The notes beneath the pieces were generated by a model. It worked only from the letters and a program-made list of their open reading frames with translations, was not told where the DNA came from and searched no databases. Shown in pieces: positions 10,901 to 19,990 of a stretch of DNA of 64,000 nucleotides (its first letter is position 1; the number at the start of each line of letters is the position of its first letter). Location of the stretch: assembly GCF_963678635.1 (NCBI RefSeq), contig NC_087062.1, forward strand, positions 65,339,647 to 65,403,646, in the 5' to 3' direction. Origin of the DNA: Symsagittifera roscoffensis. Its lineage: Eukaryota; Xenacoelomorpha; Acoela; Convolutidae. A program made the translations under genes and the position numbers.

Positions 10901-13900
10901 ATTCTCTACCACCAAGAAGCTCATCCAAAGGTTCCGTCCTCCCATGTGAAGGACCGTCACCGGTGTTCTTCCGGCTACGTAGATAGCTCCTCGATTTGCA
11001 GCGGCTAGTCGGAGATTCGTAGGAATCAAGTCTTCCCGCGTGAAGCCCATTCTCTCCCAGGTTTTTATCGGCATCACACTCACCACCGCGCCTGTGTCCA
11101 GAAGCCCTGTGACTCCGATTTTTGTTCCGTTGGTGTCAAGCAGGTGTGCTGTCACATCTGCTTCATATCCAATATGTACCGCGTCTTGTTCCATCATGGC
11201 GTCATGGCCTATCCTGCGGACTTTGAGTTCCTCTTCACCCAAATAGATCTGCCCCATTTGGTCATCATCTGTTGTTATGTAAGTCCTGGTGTAGATGCTG
11301 ATTCCATCCACGTTCAGCATTATTTGATACGGCCCATAGACCTCCAAGTAGCGTCCATGAAGTTTCTTCATGCGAGGGCCACCCGTCGTTAGTAGTGCTC
11401 GCACAGCTCTCGACTCAGTGCGTGGCTCCACCTGCCTCAGATAATCTGCATATGTGTCCAAATGCATTAAAGTGAACTCTGATGGTTCACTCAAATTTCT
11501 TATTACCTGGTGTCCAGCCACTGAGATTATCGACTGTATCTTCTTTCCTTGCGGCGCCATGCCGAACCTCTTACCGGAGATCACTTTAAGTTTCATATCT
11601 AAACTGCTTGGTGTTTTCGTCTCCTCGAACTCCGTTGCCTCGAAGGTATTCAGTTGCTCCTGAAGCTTTTCATTTTCCAGTTCAAGTTTCACTTTTTGTT
11701 CGATCTCTTTCGTCACCAATTCCTGCTGTACTCTATTTAGAGCATCCTTTGCGGCTGCCTTATAATCGATCTTGAAGTCATCGGCCGCAGTTGCTGGTTC
11801 CGGTTCACGTGCTTCTTCTGTTACTGCTTGCATTTTCTTTGCCGCCAGCTCATGAGGTTTGTCCTTCCTGCGTGCCTCTGCTTCGCTCAAAAGTCGAGCC
11901 TTGCTTGCTTTCACTCCTGACAAAGCTTCTTCATGCCTTGGATGCTTGATGTCTGCCACTGCATCCCAGAATTGCGGACAATCTGATTTAAAATGACCTT
12001 CCAAGTTACAAAAGAAACACCTCGGGCCAAATTTCGCAATTACTCCTCTCATGAAATCCTCATGATCCAACTCTGACGCATCTTCGTCCTCGAGGCTAAA
12101 GCCTATTGCCTTCATGCCTTGTTTGTAAGCTGGGCATGCTGACACATGATGGTCTGTTGAACTGCAATTAGCACAAGAACGTCTCTTGTCCATATCATCC
12201 CTCGGTTTGTACCAATTGTTCCCTTGGTTAGCTGGTCCGTTGTTAAAATTGCCATAATTGTTCTTGTAATATCCAGATCTCGAAGGAGGTTTCAACAAAA
12301 GATACTCTTTTGATTTGAGCCTCAACTCCTCCGGTGTTGGCGCATTAGTTGATAGTGGTGTGTAATGCGTTGCTAGCATCGTACGAAGTTCATCATTTTT
12401 CACACCATCGATGAATTTTGAGGCTACGGCCAGGTTCATCCTTCGGTTTGACTCATCCGGTTGGCTGCGTCTTCTCAGCATTTCCAAATCATCGAGAAAC
12501 TTGTCTATTGTTTCATCTTCTCGTTGCCTCCGTTTCTCGAAGCGCATCATCGCCTGGTGCCCCTGCACCCCTGATCCGAAACGGTTTAATAAGATTTCGA
12601 AGATTTTCTCAGCAGTGTCACGTTGATACTGTTTCTTGGCCATGACGCAGTTCAGGGCTGTCCCTTCTAAGTTGCTGGTGAGCGCGCTGCATTCCTGTCT
12701 CTCAGACAAGTCTTCTTCCTCGAAATGCAGCTTCATTACCTCTATCCAGGTATCAATACAGCCATCAGATTCGTCTTTGTAGCATCTTGGTTTCTTAAAG
12801 ACTCTTCTGGACTTTTCACTGCGTTCATTGGTTCTAGATAACCGCGTCAGGAATGTCTCCAAAGACCTGTTCAGGGGTTCAAATGCTGTGGCCATTGCCG
12901 TAGCATCCCTTGAGAGTCCCGCTTGAGTGTCCTCACACCTTGTCGAAGGCTCTGTGTGCGGTGCATCCCTGCAATCCGAATCACCTTGAGCGTTTCCCGC
13001 TTGGCCCATGTGACTCCTCCTCGGGCTTGTATGCCCCATGTTGCCAGAATCGCTTCTCCCAGTCGCATGTGTGCTTTGCGTTGGTCGTTCGTTCGAGGTT
13101 TGTCTGTTCCCCGTTGAACTCGCTCTACTGTTCGGGCCCCATGCTGTATTACCCCTTGTGGCATAGCCTGATGAACTGCCCCTGCCTCTAGTGGATCCAT
13201 TTGTCTTCCTCCTTTGATGTTCATTGAAGTTCACCCTCGGTTCCCTGCTGGGACCTCCCGAGTTCGGCTCTCCTTCTTTTGGTCCACTCTTGCTGCTTAG
13301 TAGCCCGTCCAACCTATCCATGATAGCCTGCGTTCGTCTCTCCATCATCGCGTCTATCTTTGTGTCAAGAGACCCAAGAGACTGCTCTTGCTGAATTCTT
13401 AACTTCTCCATGTCGGCTCTTAAGCGTAACTCCCTCTGTTCCGCTTCTCTTGTCATTCGCGACAAGTTCCTCGTCATATGTTCGTCCGTTCTTTCTTTCA
13501 AGCGTTTTTCGCTTCTGTCAACTTCTTGTCTGTTGCGGTTTATTTCTTCCCGCAGACTTTCTCTTTCAATGTGAACTGCTCTTTCTAGTTCACTCATCCT
13601 TATCGACATCTGTTCATTTTGTTCTCCTAAACTGCCCACTATGTTGTTTAAGGCTTCTTCTAGTGCTGCCCCGTTATCCACGAGTGGCGTCACTAGTGGC
13701 GGTGTAACCCTGTCGGTCCCAGGTAGCTTCGTGCTGGTAGAGATCCGGGCCTTGACTCTCTGTCTTGACGTTTTATCATTATTTATTTCAGGATCCGCTA
13801 ACGCGTTGCCAAGCCCTCTGGTTCTACTCTCTTCAGGTTGTGGCTCCGAACTTGTCCTAATCGTGAAGTCCTTCGACTGGCCCGGCGTGTTTGCCTCTTT

Positions 13901-14575
13901 GCTTATCGTTGTCACTACACCAAATTTATCCATGGTTCCAGTCTCTCTTCCGACGTGTGCCTCACTCTCCTGGATCGAACTATTGAGACTGACTTGAGAT
14001 CCAAAGTCCCCTTGCTCCTCTTCATCCTCTTCCTCCTGGGACTCACCGTCATTTCCTGCTCCTCCTCCCATGCTGAATGGAAATATGTTTCCGAAGGTGT
14101 TCTTCATTCTTTCTGAGAATGATGATGACGTTGTTTGTTTCCCCGTTCCGCCTGCCATCATAGTGTTGTCTGTCGGAGATCTTCTAGTCGCCGTTACTTC
14201 AGTTGAGATGTCGGACAGTTCCGACGTCTCCTCTCGATCCAATGTCCCGGTGGAAGTGGCAAAATCATGGCCTTGTTCTACCGGGGTTGATTCACTCGCC
14301 AGCCTTCTGCCTCTTCCTTCCAATCCATTTACTCCCTGGTTGTCGTTCATGGTATGGTCCGTATTGACCTCCACTTCTAATAGTTCTCTTCGCTCTTCTG
14401 AGGTCTTCTGACTTCTCGTTTCAACCATTCTGCCTGAAACCGTCCCCCTTTTGTCAGACCGGGATCGCTTGATCCAATCCACAAAAGGATCGGTCATCGT
14501 TTTTCTTTGCTTTTCAGGTATGAATTTCCTAGAGCTATTACCTCGTTTTGGTATCCTCGACTTGTCTAAACTCAT
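4973..14575 (-). CDS. Gag-Pol polyprotein of a Ty3/gypsy retrotransposon, with C-terminal macro-like domain
   Basis: A single 3200-residue frame without frameshift or stop encodes Gag and Pol together. By residue: 1-300 low-complexity Ser/Glu/Arg-rich; ~302-428 coiled coil; ~592-742 retrotransposon Gag; two CX2CX4HX4C zinc knuckles near 798 and 850; aspartic protease near 1160 (LLDTGA) with ILGRDF near 1230; RT ~1521-1735 with YVDD near 1645; RNase H ~1755-1911 (DTDAS, VDNRAL); a long linker ~1915-2410 with repeated LSGE; integrase with an HHCC-like head (CLSC) and catalytic D-D-E near 2482, 2543 and 2579, the last pair spaced DX35E. After the integrase comes an acidic region, then at ~3049-3189 a module resembling TARG1/OARD1-type macro domains. 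All polymerase and integrase catalytic residues are present. The protein is about twice the usual length for the family. Confidence 0.96.
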   Translation of the reverse strand: MSLDKSRIPKRGNSSRKFIPEKQRKTMTDPFVDWIKRSRSDKRGTVSGRMVETRSQKTSEERRELLEVEVNTDHTMNDNQGVNGLEGRGRRLASESTPVEQGHDFATSTGTLDREETSELSDISTEVTATRRSPTDNTMMAGGTGKQTTSSSFSERMKNTFGNIFPFSMGGGAGNDGESQEEEDEEEQGDFGSQVSLNSSIQESEAHVGRETGTMDKFGVVTTISKEANTPGQSKDFTIRTSSEPQPEESRTRGLGNALADPEINNDKTSRQRVKARISTSTKLPGTDRVTPPLVTPLVDNGAALEEALNNIVGSLGEQNEQMSIRMSELERAVHIERESLREEINRNRQEVDRSEKRLKERTDEHMTRNLSRMTREAEQRELRLRADMEKLRIQQEQSLGSLDTKIDAMMERRTQAIMDRLDGLLSSKSGPKEGEPNSGGPSREPRVNFNEHQRRKTNGSTRGRGSSSGYATRGNTAWGPNSRASSTGNRQTSNERPTQSTHATGRSDSGNMGHTSPRRSHMGQAGNAQGDSDCRDAPHTEPSTRCEDTQAGLSRDATAMATAFEPLNRSLETFLTRLSRTNERSEKSRRVFKKPRCYKDESDGCIDTWIEVMKLHFEEEDLSERQECSALTSNLEGTALNCVMAKKQYQRDTAEKIFEILLNRFGSGVQGHQAMMRFEKRRQREDETIDKFLDDLEMLRRRSQPDESNRRMNLAVASKFIDGVKNDELRTMLATHYTPLSTNAPTPEELRLKSKEYLLLKPPSRSGYYKNNYGNFNNGPANQGNNWYKPRDDMDKRRSCANCSSTDHHVSACPAYKQGMKAIGFSLEDEDASELDHEDFMRGVIAKFGPRCFFCNLEGHFKSDCPQFWDAVADIKHPRHEEALSGVKASKARLLSEAEARRKDKPHELAAKKMQAVTEEAREPEPATAADDFKIDYKAAAKDALNRVQQELVTKEIEQKVKLELENEKLQEQLNTFEATEFEETKTPSSLDMKLKVISGKRFGMAPQGKKIQSIISVAGHQVIRNLSEPSEFTLMHLDTYADYLRQVEPRTESRAVRALLTTGGPRMKKLHGRYLEVYGPYQIMLNVDGISIYTRTYITTDDDQMGQIYLGEEELKVRRIGHDAMMEQDAVHIGYEADVTAHLLDTNGTKIGVTGLLDTGAVVSVMPIKTWERMGFTREDLIPTNLRLAAANRGAIYVAGRTPVTVLHMGGRNLWMSFLVVENLDDADQFILGRDFVRNFDVMIDLNNGLIRIRNPDRKYVKRPINRIITDENKVPVFLDRKVKLQPGQAVVAIFRMRNLNSLSDSKQVCLVPNPNSQSSVILGRSFSVTRNGLCVSVLLNTLDTTVSIQRGKKLGYALPMRTDYEETQNLKKYSVKDCPYHANKDKILKRINELKSIRKLFSMKSETDDGLSSCSNFLERPSSYELDSDKLVLPEIEHLKGKIGEGDFEKLRDLLDRNAEVFSKHKADIGCCNFVEHEIELEEGAVPHREGARRMTPHKSEACRAEIEMLLEYDMIEPSKSPWACGVVMAKKKGGQLRFCCDFRYLNAVTIKDAYPIPRIDESLSKLGDAKFFTTLDLGSAFWQVPLRKKDREKTGFACELGLYQWKRMPFGLCNATATFQRLMAQALTGVTKKYGNLLMCYVDDVVIATPTLEDHIDRLDEVFGCMKRAGLKCKPSKCEILRDSIKYLGRMVDRHGVRPDPEAVEAVLTWKAPRTDTQLMSFLGFANYYREFIKGYADKVYPMQKLMRNKGKKFEWNDEAQVAFENIKRELCEAPVLGMPTEKGMYVLDTDASVVAISGILHQEQEWNGRTVLRPIAYGSKVLSDTEMKYGAPKAEMFAVVTFVEKYRAYLGSAPFKLRVDNRALSWLKTYSMDQSYIGRWIVRLDGYHMIIEHRLRDKHQNADSLSKKTEFYERLEQKQANQAEVKEGFSFLDKETYEALPLTRWLDKSGHPIPGHPELPVEKAAEIKILSKEDPVPLDLLLRSNLVKQELSRMNINSLSLLDKTVQVTPQVMRMLGGLLEREVTRDDPEWTAAVASLTVSEKVKIMPSRRQREENERDCRTIVQQLVSSIPQEILTSTSYGQKGQESGRQKKTVTFVDRDKEGEVVEQNLLQDYLSGEKDEEKNQRSQDQHPGQGNLSGESEIDEKIPEEKQDLEKKVLSGEFRWMRRKYGHDLEERAVSSTTPSTDDKSESSRMNTYSDRDSTSGSELSELAIHTLLVETRARNLDREVYQDPDSDRYLIPSERVFDNAADDLETIAVSKRSISLLPQKEVVRTDLQPFQQETQPLAKIWCVKMEEDTHQPNELNSQMRVMKTYLKARYRLSDLLRAQRNDRMTSNLKRWIENGAPDKGDLEEDSYRILRQYFMQKEGRLYLNKDGIVACRRREEDKVLYKYNAIVLPQLYQTELLFRSHDQMGHQGIDKVYQRILKRFEWPGMKKACEKWVTACLSCQQVKDPRKLRFPLQSIESSEFNEVVQIDHQKICMTDSGYNQVLVMIDHFTKYAEAVPCITASAEETCDHLINTWIARHGCPMTFQSDNGTAFVGELTKELMRRSQVAQAHSTTYHPQTNGLVERQNRTLVSMLRVYCSRYMTDWDRYLPQVMGAYNSTQHSTTGVSPHMMLTGHEKSLPLTFFYPEYEGKKTSPQVYVRDVIRRQQELNDLCKRNTQQAQARQRKRFDKKAAGAKAYSVGDYVWVFQNVMPPKGTKKLLKKWRGPFMITEVHQEGRFYRLSTGRAAHYVNIKPHNPSTEDWCIPADMEEGDYLMMDPACEVNEKGTREKNDGNEVVKEGTDTPLDLDPNEQIEADDETLPYAEEDWQDSEQTEVPKNMEPDLPFTMQTRQKDGTRLRKKYNPYGDDFVVDRIDLKKIVEEVVGLEEITVSQDIDIVDDHNDEWVDDWSKPEVEFDDEQQQSNEQDLTNLRVLEWLNDMTSDPEKTSVTIQDVDRESAKYIKTERDDPSWAAQEGQLLIPASNLDLIPGMRSTGTPMDIFVRGVGVGLTHTENLIIKKLRIARETGNLEAETGEEPKKPDIGRVVESYFNLPNEYSSNIVLTDSDFILTNRTCAIAITADMSFRTALAADFKREYKNVEFLWKQRTGIGGVAALPPAVSQIPGKYLCFLVTRATEKQHVEPENLVLSLTRLRDFLVEMDVKELSLPVYDPNRGRLHPRELYALVHVIFSDTNIQVYLHKKYYLSVG
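5010..5430 (-). other. macro-domain-like module at the C-terminus of the polyprotein
   Basis: Residues ~3049-3189 follow the order of secondary structure and spacing seen in TARG1/OARD1-like macro domains: an LTDSDFI start where these have V-K-G-D-L/I-F, CAIAITADMS for the A-H-C-x-S strand, ALAADFKREY for G-I-A-x-x-F-K, a GGVAAL turn, YLCFLVTRA for the Y-I-Y-Y-L-I-T-K strand, ELSLPVYDP for the L-S-M-P-R strand, and a D-T-x-I-x-V-Y finish. The glycine-rich ribose-binding loops are changed and the lysine/aspartate pair needed for TARG1 glycohydrolase activity appears as Arg and a non-Asp residue. So a degenerate or non-catalytic ADP-ribose fold is more likely than an enzyme. The assignment comes from pattern recall, not from a search. 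Confidence 0.6.
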
Positions 14576-17449
14576 TCTTTATTTGTCACTTTCCTATGCC
14601 TACTCTTGACTCAATTGCTAGAGACCTTATATTTTTATTAACAAAAATAATGACACAACAAATTTATTCACACTAGCCGATTATCGGTCCAAAGATCTGG
14701 AAACTAGCACAATATGATGTTATCAGTCAATTTAAAAGATAGTGTAGTCACTACCCAATCAAGCACAGTTTAGGTTGATTTAAAATCAAAAACAAAAAAA
14801 TATATATATATTGACACAATATGAATGTATATATAAAAAAACGTATGTGTCTTGTACTCTTAGTCGGTCGCAGTACAATAGTCGAACCTGTCTTTTAAAG
14901 AAAAAGCTTTCCCTGCTTGGTGCTGCACCAAACAGACAAAACTTTGAAGGCAGTAATTTTCTCAAGTGGGCGTCTATTGCACCCACCGAGTACTGTGTTA
15001 CCTATCTGCCTTCGGACTGCCCGAGCTAGACCTACTAAAATCCTCAGGGCAGTCACTTTCCCCAAAAACGTATTATGTTTCAATCCACACCAATGAGTCA
15101 CGCTCTTTTTAATTTAGACTTAGTGTCGCGAATATCCGAGTTCGGACCTGTTTTGTATTAGTCTGGTTCTTTTTGAGAGGCAAGTTACCAGTGCAGTCAC
15201 TGATACCTAGCCTGTGTATTAATAACCTAATACCTCTCGCTTTTTAATCTTTCTTTCGTTTACCTAAGTCCTTAATAAAATAATACCCCTCCGGATTGGC
15301 ACAAATAGGACCCTTCCGGACTGTCAGAATATAGACCCCTCCGGATTGGGACCCCTCCGAGTTAGTTAATAGTAGACCCCTCCGGATTTGGACCCCTCCG
15401 GTTTTGTGGAAAGTAGACCCCTCCGGATTCGGACCCCTCTGACTTCGGAGCCCTTAGCTCTGTCAAAGTAGCTTTTTGTAGTTTTCTTAATTTCAGCTTA
15501 TACCCCTCCGGATACGTTCTGCGTTGCTATTATGCTGTTTGAATTAACTGGGAAGGGTATAGGGTCCTTTCCTAGACCCCTCCGGGTTGAAGTTAAGGCA
15601 CTTATTTGACAATCCACACTAACGGTGAAGGGTCTTATCACTTGCCTAACTTCGACTCTATTATGGTTGTCTTGTGCCTTCAGCCTTCCCTTTTTGTCTA
15701 GAACTGTCCTAAGTTACTTAGTTCAATCGCTATCAACTTTTGGTAGAGGTATAAGGGTTTTTCAGAAAAATTTATAAAACGTGAAGGGTGTACCCCTCCG
15801 GATTTGTGTAATTTGCTAAAAACAATCTCAAAAAATTTTCTCGCTCGCTTTTCTGAAAAATTTCTAATCCTATTAGTGAGCTCAGCTAATTTCTGATCTA
15901 TTGGTACCAAGATCAACTCGATATGATCAGTAGTTCCAAAGTTATTAACCAAAACGTCTTTTTTCCGAACTCAAAAAATTTTCTCTCTTATAGGTTCCGC
16001 CTAACTTTTTCCGCAAACCTGGTCCTTTCGACCTAAAAATTATTGATCCGAGCTCAGAAGGCCTATACTCTTCTAGTTCAATGCAAAAGACCCGATCTAA
16101 AACGCTATTGTAGAAAAATTTTGCGAAAAACTATGCTACCTGGACCCCTCCGGATTGATGAATCCACCAAATCAAACACGTTATGTTCGATTTCTCTGCA
16201 ACCCGGAAGGCTTTCGGGTAGCGGATTTTAAGACTTGTAGATTCACTAGTGGACGTTGTCCGAACAACTATTTTTACTGTCCTACCTCAAAAATTTCAAA
16301 AAATTTTCTAAATTTTTAGTGTTTCTTACTATCAAAAATTGGGAAAATTTGGTTTTTTGTACCAAACTAGTTCCAACCTCTTCCGAACTAAAGTTAACCG
16401 GTTCCACTTATTACAGTAGTGCAGTTACGATGTAACACACTAACTTAGCGCTTTTTTCCGTTTCAAAAAATATCGATATCTCAAAAATCGCGACTTGTGG
16501 GGGGATCAAAATATCGCTATTTTGACCCTAAAAACCGGTCTGTTTTCGTTGTTTTTCACTGAAAAACGATATTAGACTATTAATATAGGCTATATAAATC
16601 ATAATATTAGTAATACTATACCCCTCCGGGTTTGTTTATTATCCGAATTAAGGTGCTTAACTCGGATATTCGCAGTTCGGTGAAGGGTCACTACAGTGCA
16701 GCACTGTCGAGCCCCCCACAGATTACTATCTTACTTTTTGTACCAAAAGGGATACAAAACTTGTTAACGATACCCAACAGATTGTTGTTGTCGTTGAGCC
16801 CCTTCTTGTTGCTCCTTGAACTGCTTGCCGGATCGGTCTTCACCCAAGACCCTTCCGAATTGAGCGCAAATCAGCTGACCCTTCCGGATTGAGCGCAATT
16901 TATCATTAACGTGCTTAAATGCTCAAATAACCCTACAGTACAAGCCTCACAAACGGGCTACAAAATTGATCGTAACGATCCTGACTGATATAAATGCCTG
17001 TAACAACAATATATCTATCAACAACAAACGGGGGGGTTGAATCACATCTTGTCTGGGGGGATGATTTCTACTGATTTTTTACTTTTTTACTGTTTTTGGT
17101 TTTTTCGGTTATTTTTTATGTTTTTTGTTTTTCTTGGGTACTATACTACTTTTTGTTTGGTTTTGCTGATATCTTTAAGTGTTTTTGGTCACAAACCACT
17201 CAGGGGATGAGGGGTTCATGATTCCCCCCACCCTTCCTGGTTCGTGAATTTTCGGTCTTAACTAGGTTAAAAAACTATTCACGGTAATCCGGAAGGCTTC
17301 CGCTTTCCGAACTACCCTTCCGCCCCGGCAGTTTAGGCCTATTAAGGGCGTTAATGTGAGCATCCGCTCGGCGCGGAGTGCTCGTTAACGGTTCCGCCGG
17401 TCATGATGTTATGAAAGAATAACACCCAGGAGCGCCATAAAAACATACA
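14576..17449 (-). other. long 5' leader of the LTR element with CCTCCGGATT-type motif array
   Basis: There are 2.9 kb between the 5' LTR and the Gag-Pol start. No substantial frame is seen. On the plus strand the motif (G)ACCCCTCCGGATT or close variants occurs about fifteen times, densest at 15286-15440 (near 15286, 15335, 15376, 15392, 15418) and scattered at 15502, 15576, 15792, 16144, 16621 and 16880. Variants read CCCTTCCGGA or CCTCCGGG. Spacing is irregular, so this is not a simple tandem array. The palindromic core TCCGGA could be a protein or RNA-structure signal, for example packaging or regulation; this is inference. The region nearer the LTR has long T-rich and G-rich tracts (17030-17220). 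Confidence 0.7.
17420..17437 (-). other. primer-binding site candidate of the LTR element
   Basis: On the coding strand, 12 bases after the 5' LTR end, lies TGGCGCTCCTGGGTGTTA. It begins TGG, complementary to a tRNA CCA end, and sits where minus-strand synthesis should be primed. I cannot name the tRNA from memory. Confidence 0.5.
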
Positions 17450-18371
17450 TGTAACATTCGCCCGGAAGATACATATCGACGGATAACAAAACTAAGTCTT
17501 AAGACGACTGGCTAGCGTCTAAACAGAGCTTTGCATGTTTTTCACCGTCTCTACCAAGCCAGTACTTTTCGGTGGTCTTTCTTACATCAGGCTGACAAAA
17601 ACGTTACTGTTCTCCGGCTTCGACCAGAACGCTCAAATTAACTGAATTACATGCAAAATTAGTGAGCTCATGGCTGGGTCTCTGTATCCCCAGACCACGA
17701 GGTCACTCCTAAAAACAGGGCTACTACTTATCATATTACTATTGTTTTTGTTCAGTAGATAAAAATCATCATCTCCATCGAAGATGGATCAACCCTTTCC
17801 CCCCAACTCCTAGCACCTCATCCTTGTCAAAACTAATCAAAATATCAGTTAAATTCAAGTCAGGACATGACAGGATGCTAAAATTCAATACAAGTTCATA
17901 AAAGTTCCCGTCCCGAGACCCCTCCGGATTCCTGAATCCGGCGAATCAAGCTCCTCAACCTCAGGTTCACGCTAACTCGGAGGGCTGGTTTTTACCCTTC
18001 ACCGTTGTTCGCAACGGCCTTGCAACTATTGTAACAGCACAATAGTTGCAACTCGGAACGTCCTCTGCTGTTCGGTAGTTCGTTGTTGTTTTTTAGTCTC
18101 GATTTTCGTACTGTTCGTAATCGCAGATAAAAGTTGTTCTGTTTCTTTCTGCTATTTTAGCTAAAATGGCCGTTTTAACATTTCTCAGAAATGTTACGTC
18201 ATTACTTCGAAAATTTAAAATTTAGAATTCCAGAATCTTCTAGCCTTCACCGTTTGGCCAATCGTTCAAATAACGTCCTTATCCGTTCTAAATCGCCAAT
18301 TCGGAAGGTTCACTGCTAAAATCCTGAATTCTGCAGAGACTGCATTTTTGCCATTCTGGTCGAATGTCACA
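17450..18371 (-). repeat. 5' LTR of the giant Ty3/gypsy element
   Basis: This is the same 922-bp repeat as 365-1286. On the element's coding strand it should hold the promoter and transcription start. I did not find a convincing TATA box. The terminal dinucleotides are TG and CA. The host sequence resumes at 18372 with GTC, the same three bases that precede the other LTR at 362-364. Confidence 0.93.
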
Positions 18372-18629
18372 GTCGAAGGTATTTGTCACGGTTATACCCA
18401 GCCAATAATGGTAAACGTGGACTAAAGACCATAAATAAACTAGGATAGACGGTTGCTGCGCTAGTAGTCGAGAATGTTACGACCATATTCTTAAGTTTTT
18501 TTTTCAATGTTTGTTTTTTTTTTGTTGGTGTGATGAGAGGATCGACGAAAAAAAAAATCGACGATCGACGATGAAAAAAATAAAATTTCGATAAAATTTC
18601 ATCAGTGAAATTCAGCATCTCAAACTCAC
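18372..18629 (+). pseudogene. LINE remnant, 3' side of the LTR insertion, followed by a dispersed-repeat start
   Basis: The first bases continue RT motif A of the copy at 1-364 in the same frame (S-K-V-F-V-T-V) and then break into stops by ~18410. From about 18438 the sequence matches a repeat also starting at 20101 (plus) and 24165 (minus): GGATAG-CGG-TGCTG followed by a short hairpin and CGACCATATTCTTAA. The rest to 18629 is T-rich and A-rich simple sequence. Confidence 0.6.
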
Positions 18630-19990
18630 AACACGGCTTCCGACAAAAACGATCTACTGTTACAAACCTCATTGAGTATCTCCATAAAGTAATACTTACT
18701 ATGATAATATCGAAATAAATTTCCTGGCTTGCCTCTACCTAGATTTCCAAAAAGCATTCGACAAGGTGAACCACGCAATGATAATTGAAGAAATTAGGAG
18801 CTTTGGTTTCACAGGACAATGTTTAATGCTACTAAAAATTATCTATCAGATAGAAAACAAACCGTTCGCATTGTACAAGCATATCCTAGCCATTACCAGT
18901 ACACAGTGGTGTGCCTCAGGGGTCAATTCTCGGACCTTTGATGTTTATTCTCTATATAAATGACCTACCAGATTGTGCAATGTCAGCAAGTTTTGGCTAC
19001 GCAGACGCTTACAAAATTGTTTGCAATGACCCATTAATTTTAAATATCGATGCGAAGAGAGTTTGGAATTGGTGTGTAAAGAATTCAATGGCAGTAAATG
19101 TGTCAAAAACTAAAATTCTCAGTGTGAAAGGAAATGCAAACGTTGAAGTAAATGGAACTGTTCTTGAAGAAACAGCAGAAATGAAAGATTTAGGTCTTAT
19201 AATCACTAGCACATTAAGTTGGACTGAAAATGCTACAAATAGATCTGCCAAAGCTCTGAAGGCATTATGCTCTGTGAAAAGAAACATCTCCAAAATAACA
19301 TCAAAGGCCTTGAAACTAAAATCATACGAATCATATGTTGCACCTATTGTAAGTTATGGCTCATCATTATGAAAACCCTCAAAAAGAGATCTCAAAATAA
19401 TTGGAAGTGTGCAAAAGAAAGCAACAGCATGGATATTGAGTCCAACTCAAGAATACAAAGATCGATTGATTTCCCTACATATCCTTCCTCTGTCACTTTA
19501 TCATGAACTACTCATTCCACTGCTACTGCACAAAATCCTAACTGGAAAAACTGAACTACAATGGAAAAAATTCATAAGTGTTAAGGAAAAAGGACAAACA
19601 AGATATGCGAGTATGAAAAAATACGAAAGCAAACAATTTCGACTGCAAAAATCAGAATCTGACTTTTTCCTGAGAGCCTGCAATATTGCGAACGCCTTGA
19701 ATGAACACCTCAATTTCGATGTCATGGAGCACGAAAACATAAAAGAACTAATAACGAATGTTTTCTGGAGATATTTCAAAGAGAAATTCAACGAAAACGA
19801 TCCATGCTCGTGGAGAATTGACTGCCGATGCATGAACTGTAAAAACATTAGCCAGAAAAAAAGAAACAATTCAAAAGATTGTTATTAAGTTTTTTTTGAA
19901 TTTCTTTTTTTTTAAAGAAATTGTACTGAACGTTTCCAAAAAGGCAATTTTCTGAAGTTTTATTTTAAGCAATAAATTTTGTTAGCCCCT
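18630..19990 (+). pseudogene. 5'-truncated LINE (CR1/L2-like) reverse transcriptase, broken
   Basis: The copy begins inside the RT domain with GFRQKRSTVTNLIEYLH and continues LDFQKAFDKV (motif A), QGSILGPLMFILYINDLP (motif B) and YADAYKIV in place of the catalytic Y-A-D-D (motif C). It then carries the thumb region and a C-terminal cysteine motif (CSWRIDCRCMNC). The frame changes near 18905 and is stopped near 19373, so it is inactive. It resembles the longer copy at 58-62 kb closely enough to belong to the same or a sister family. The 3' tail is T-rich with AATAAA near 19971. Confidence 0.85.

Larger units (their letters stand above)
365..18371 (-). mobile_element. giant Ty3/gypsy LTR retrotransposon, apparently intact
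   Basis: Two direct repeats of 922 bp (365-1286 and 17450-18371) lie at a constant offset of 17,085 bp and begin TGTAAC and end GTCACA on the plus strand, giving TG...CA ends. I saw no difference between them by eye, which means a recent insertion. The coding strand is minus: 5' LTR at 17450-18371, primer-binding site candidate, 2.9-kb leader, one Gag-Pol frame, a 61-codon frame, an 800-residue frame, then a polypurine tract and the 3' LTR. Domain order protease-RT-RNase H-integrase places it in Ty3/gypsy (Metaviridae-type). At about 18 kb it is far longer than the usual 5-10 kb. The flanks share only GTC, suggesting a 3-bp target duplication, and the site lies inside a LINE RT gene. Confidence 0.95.

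Noticed and set aside
15286-16890. CRISPR-like array from the repeated CCTCCGGATT motif
   Set aside because: Spacing is irregular, the motif is short and variable, and the sequence is an animal retrotransposon leader.
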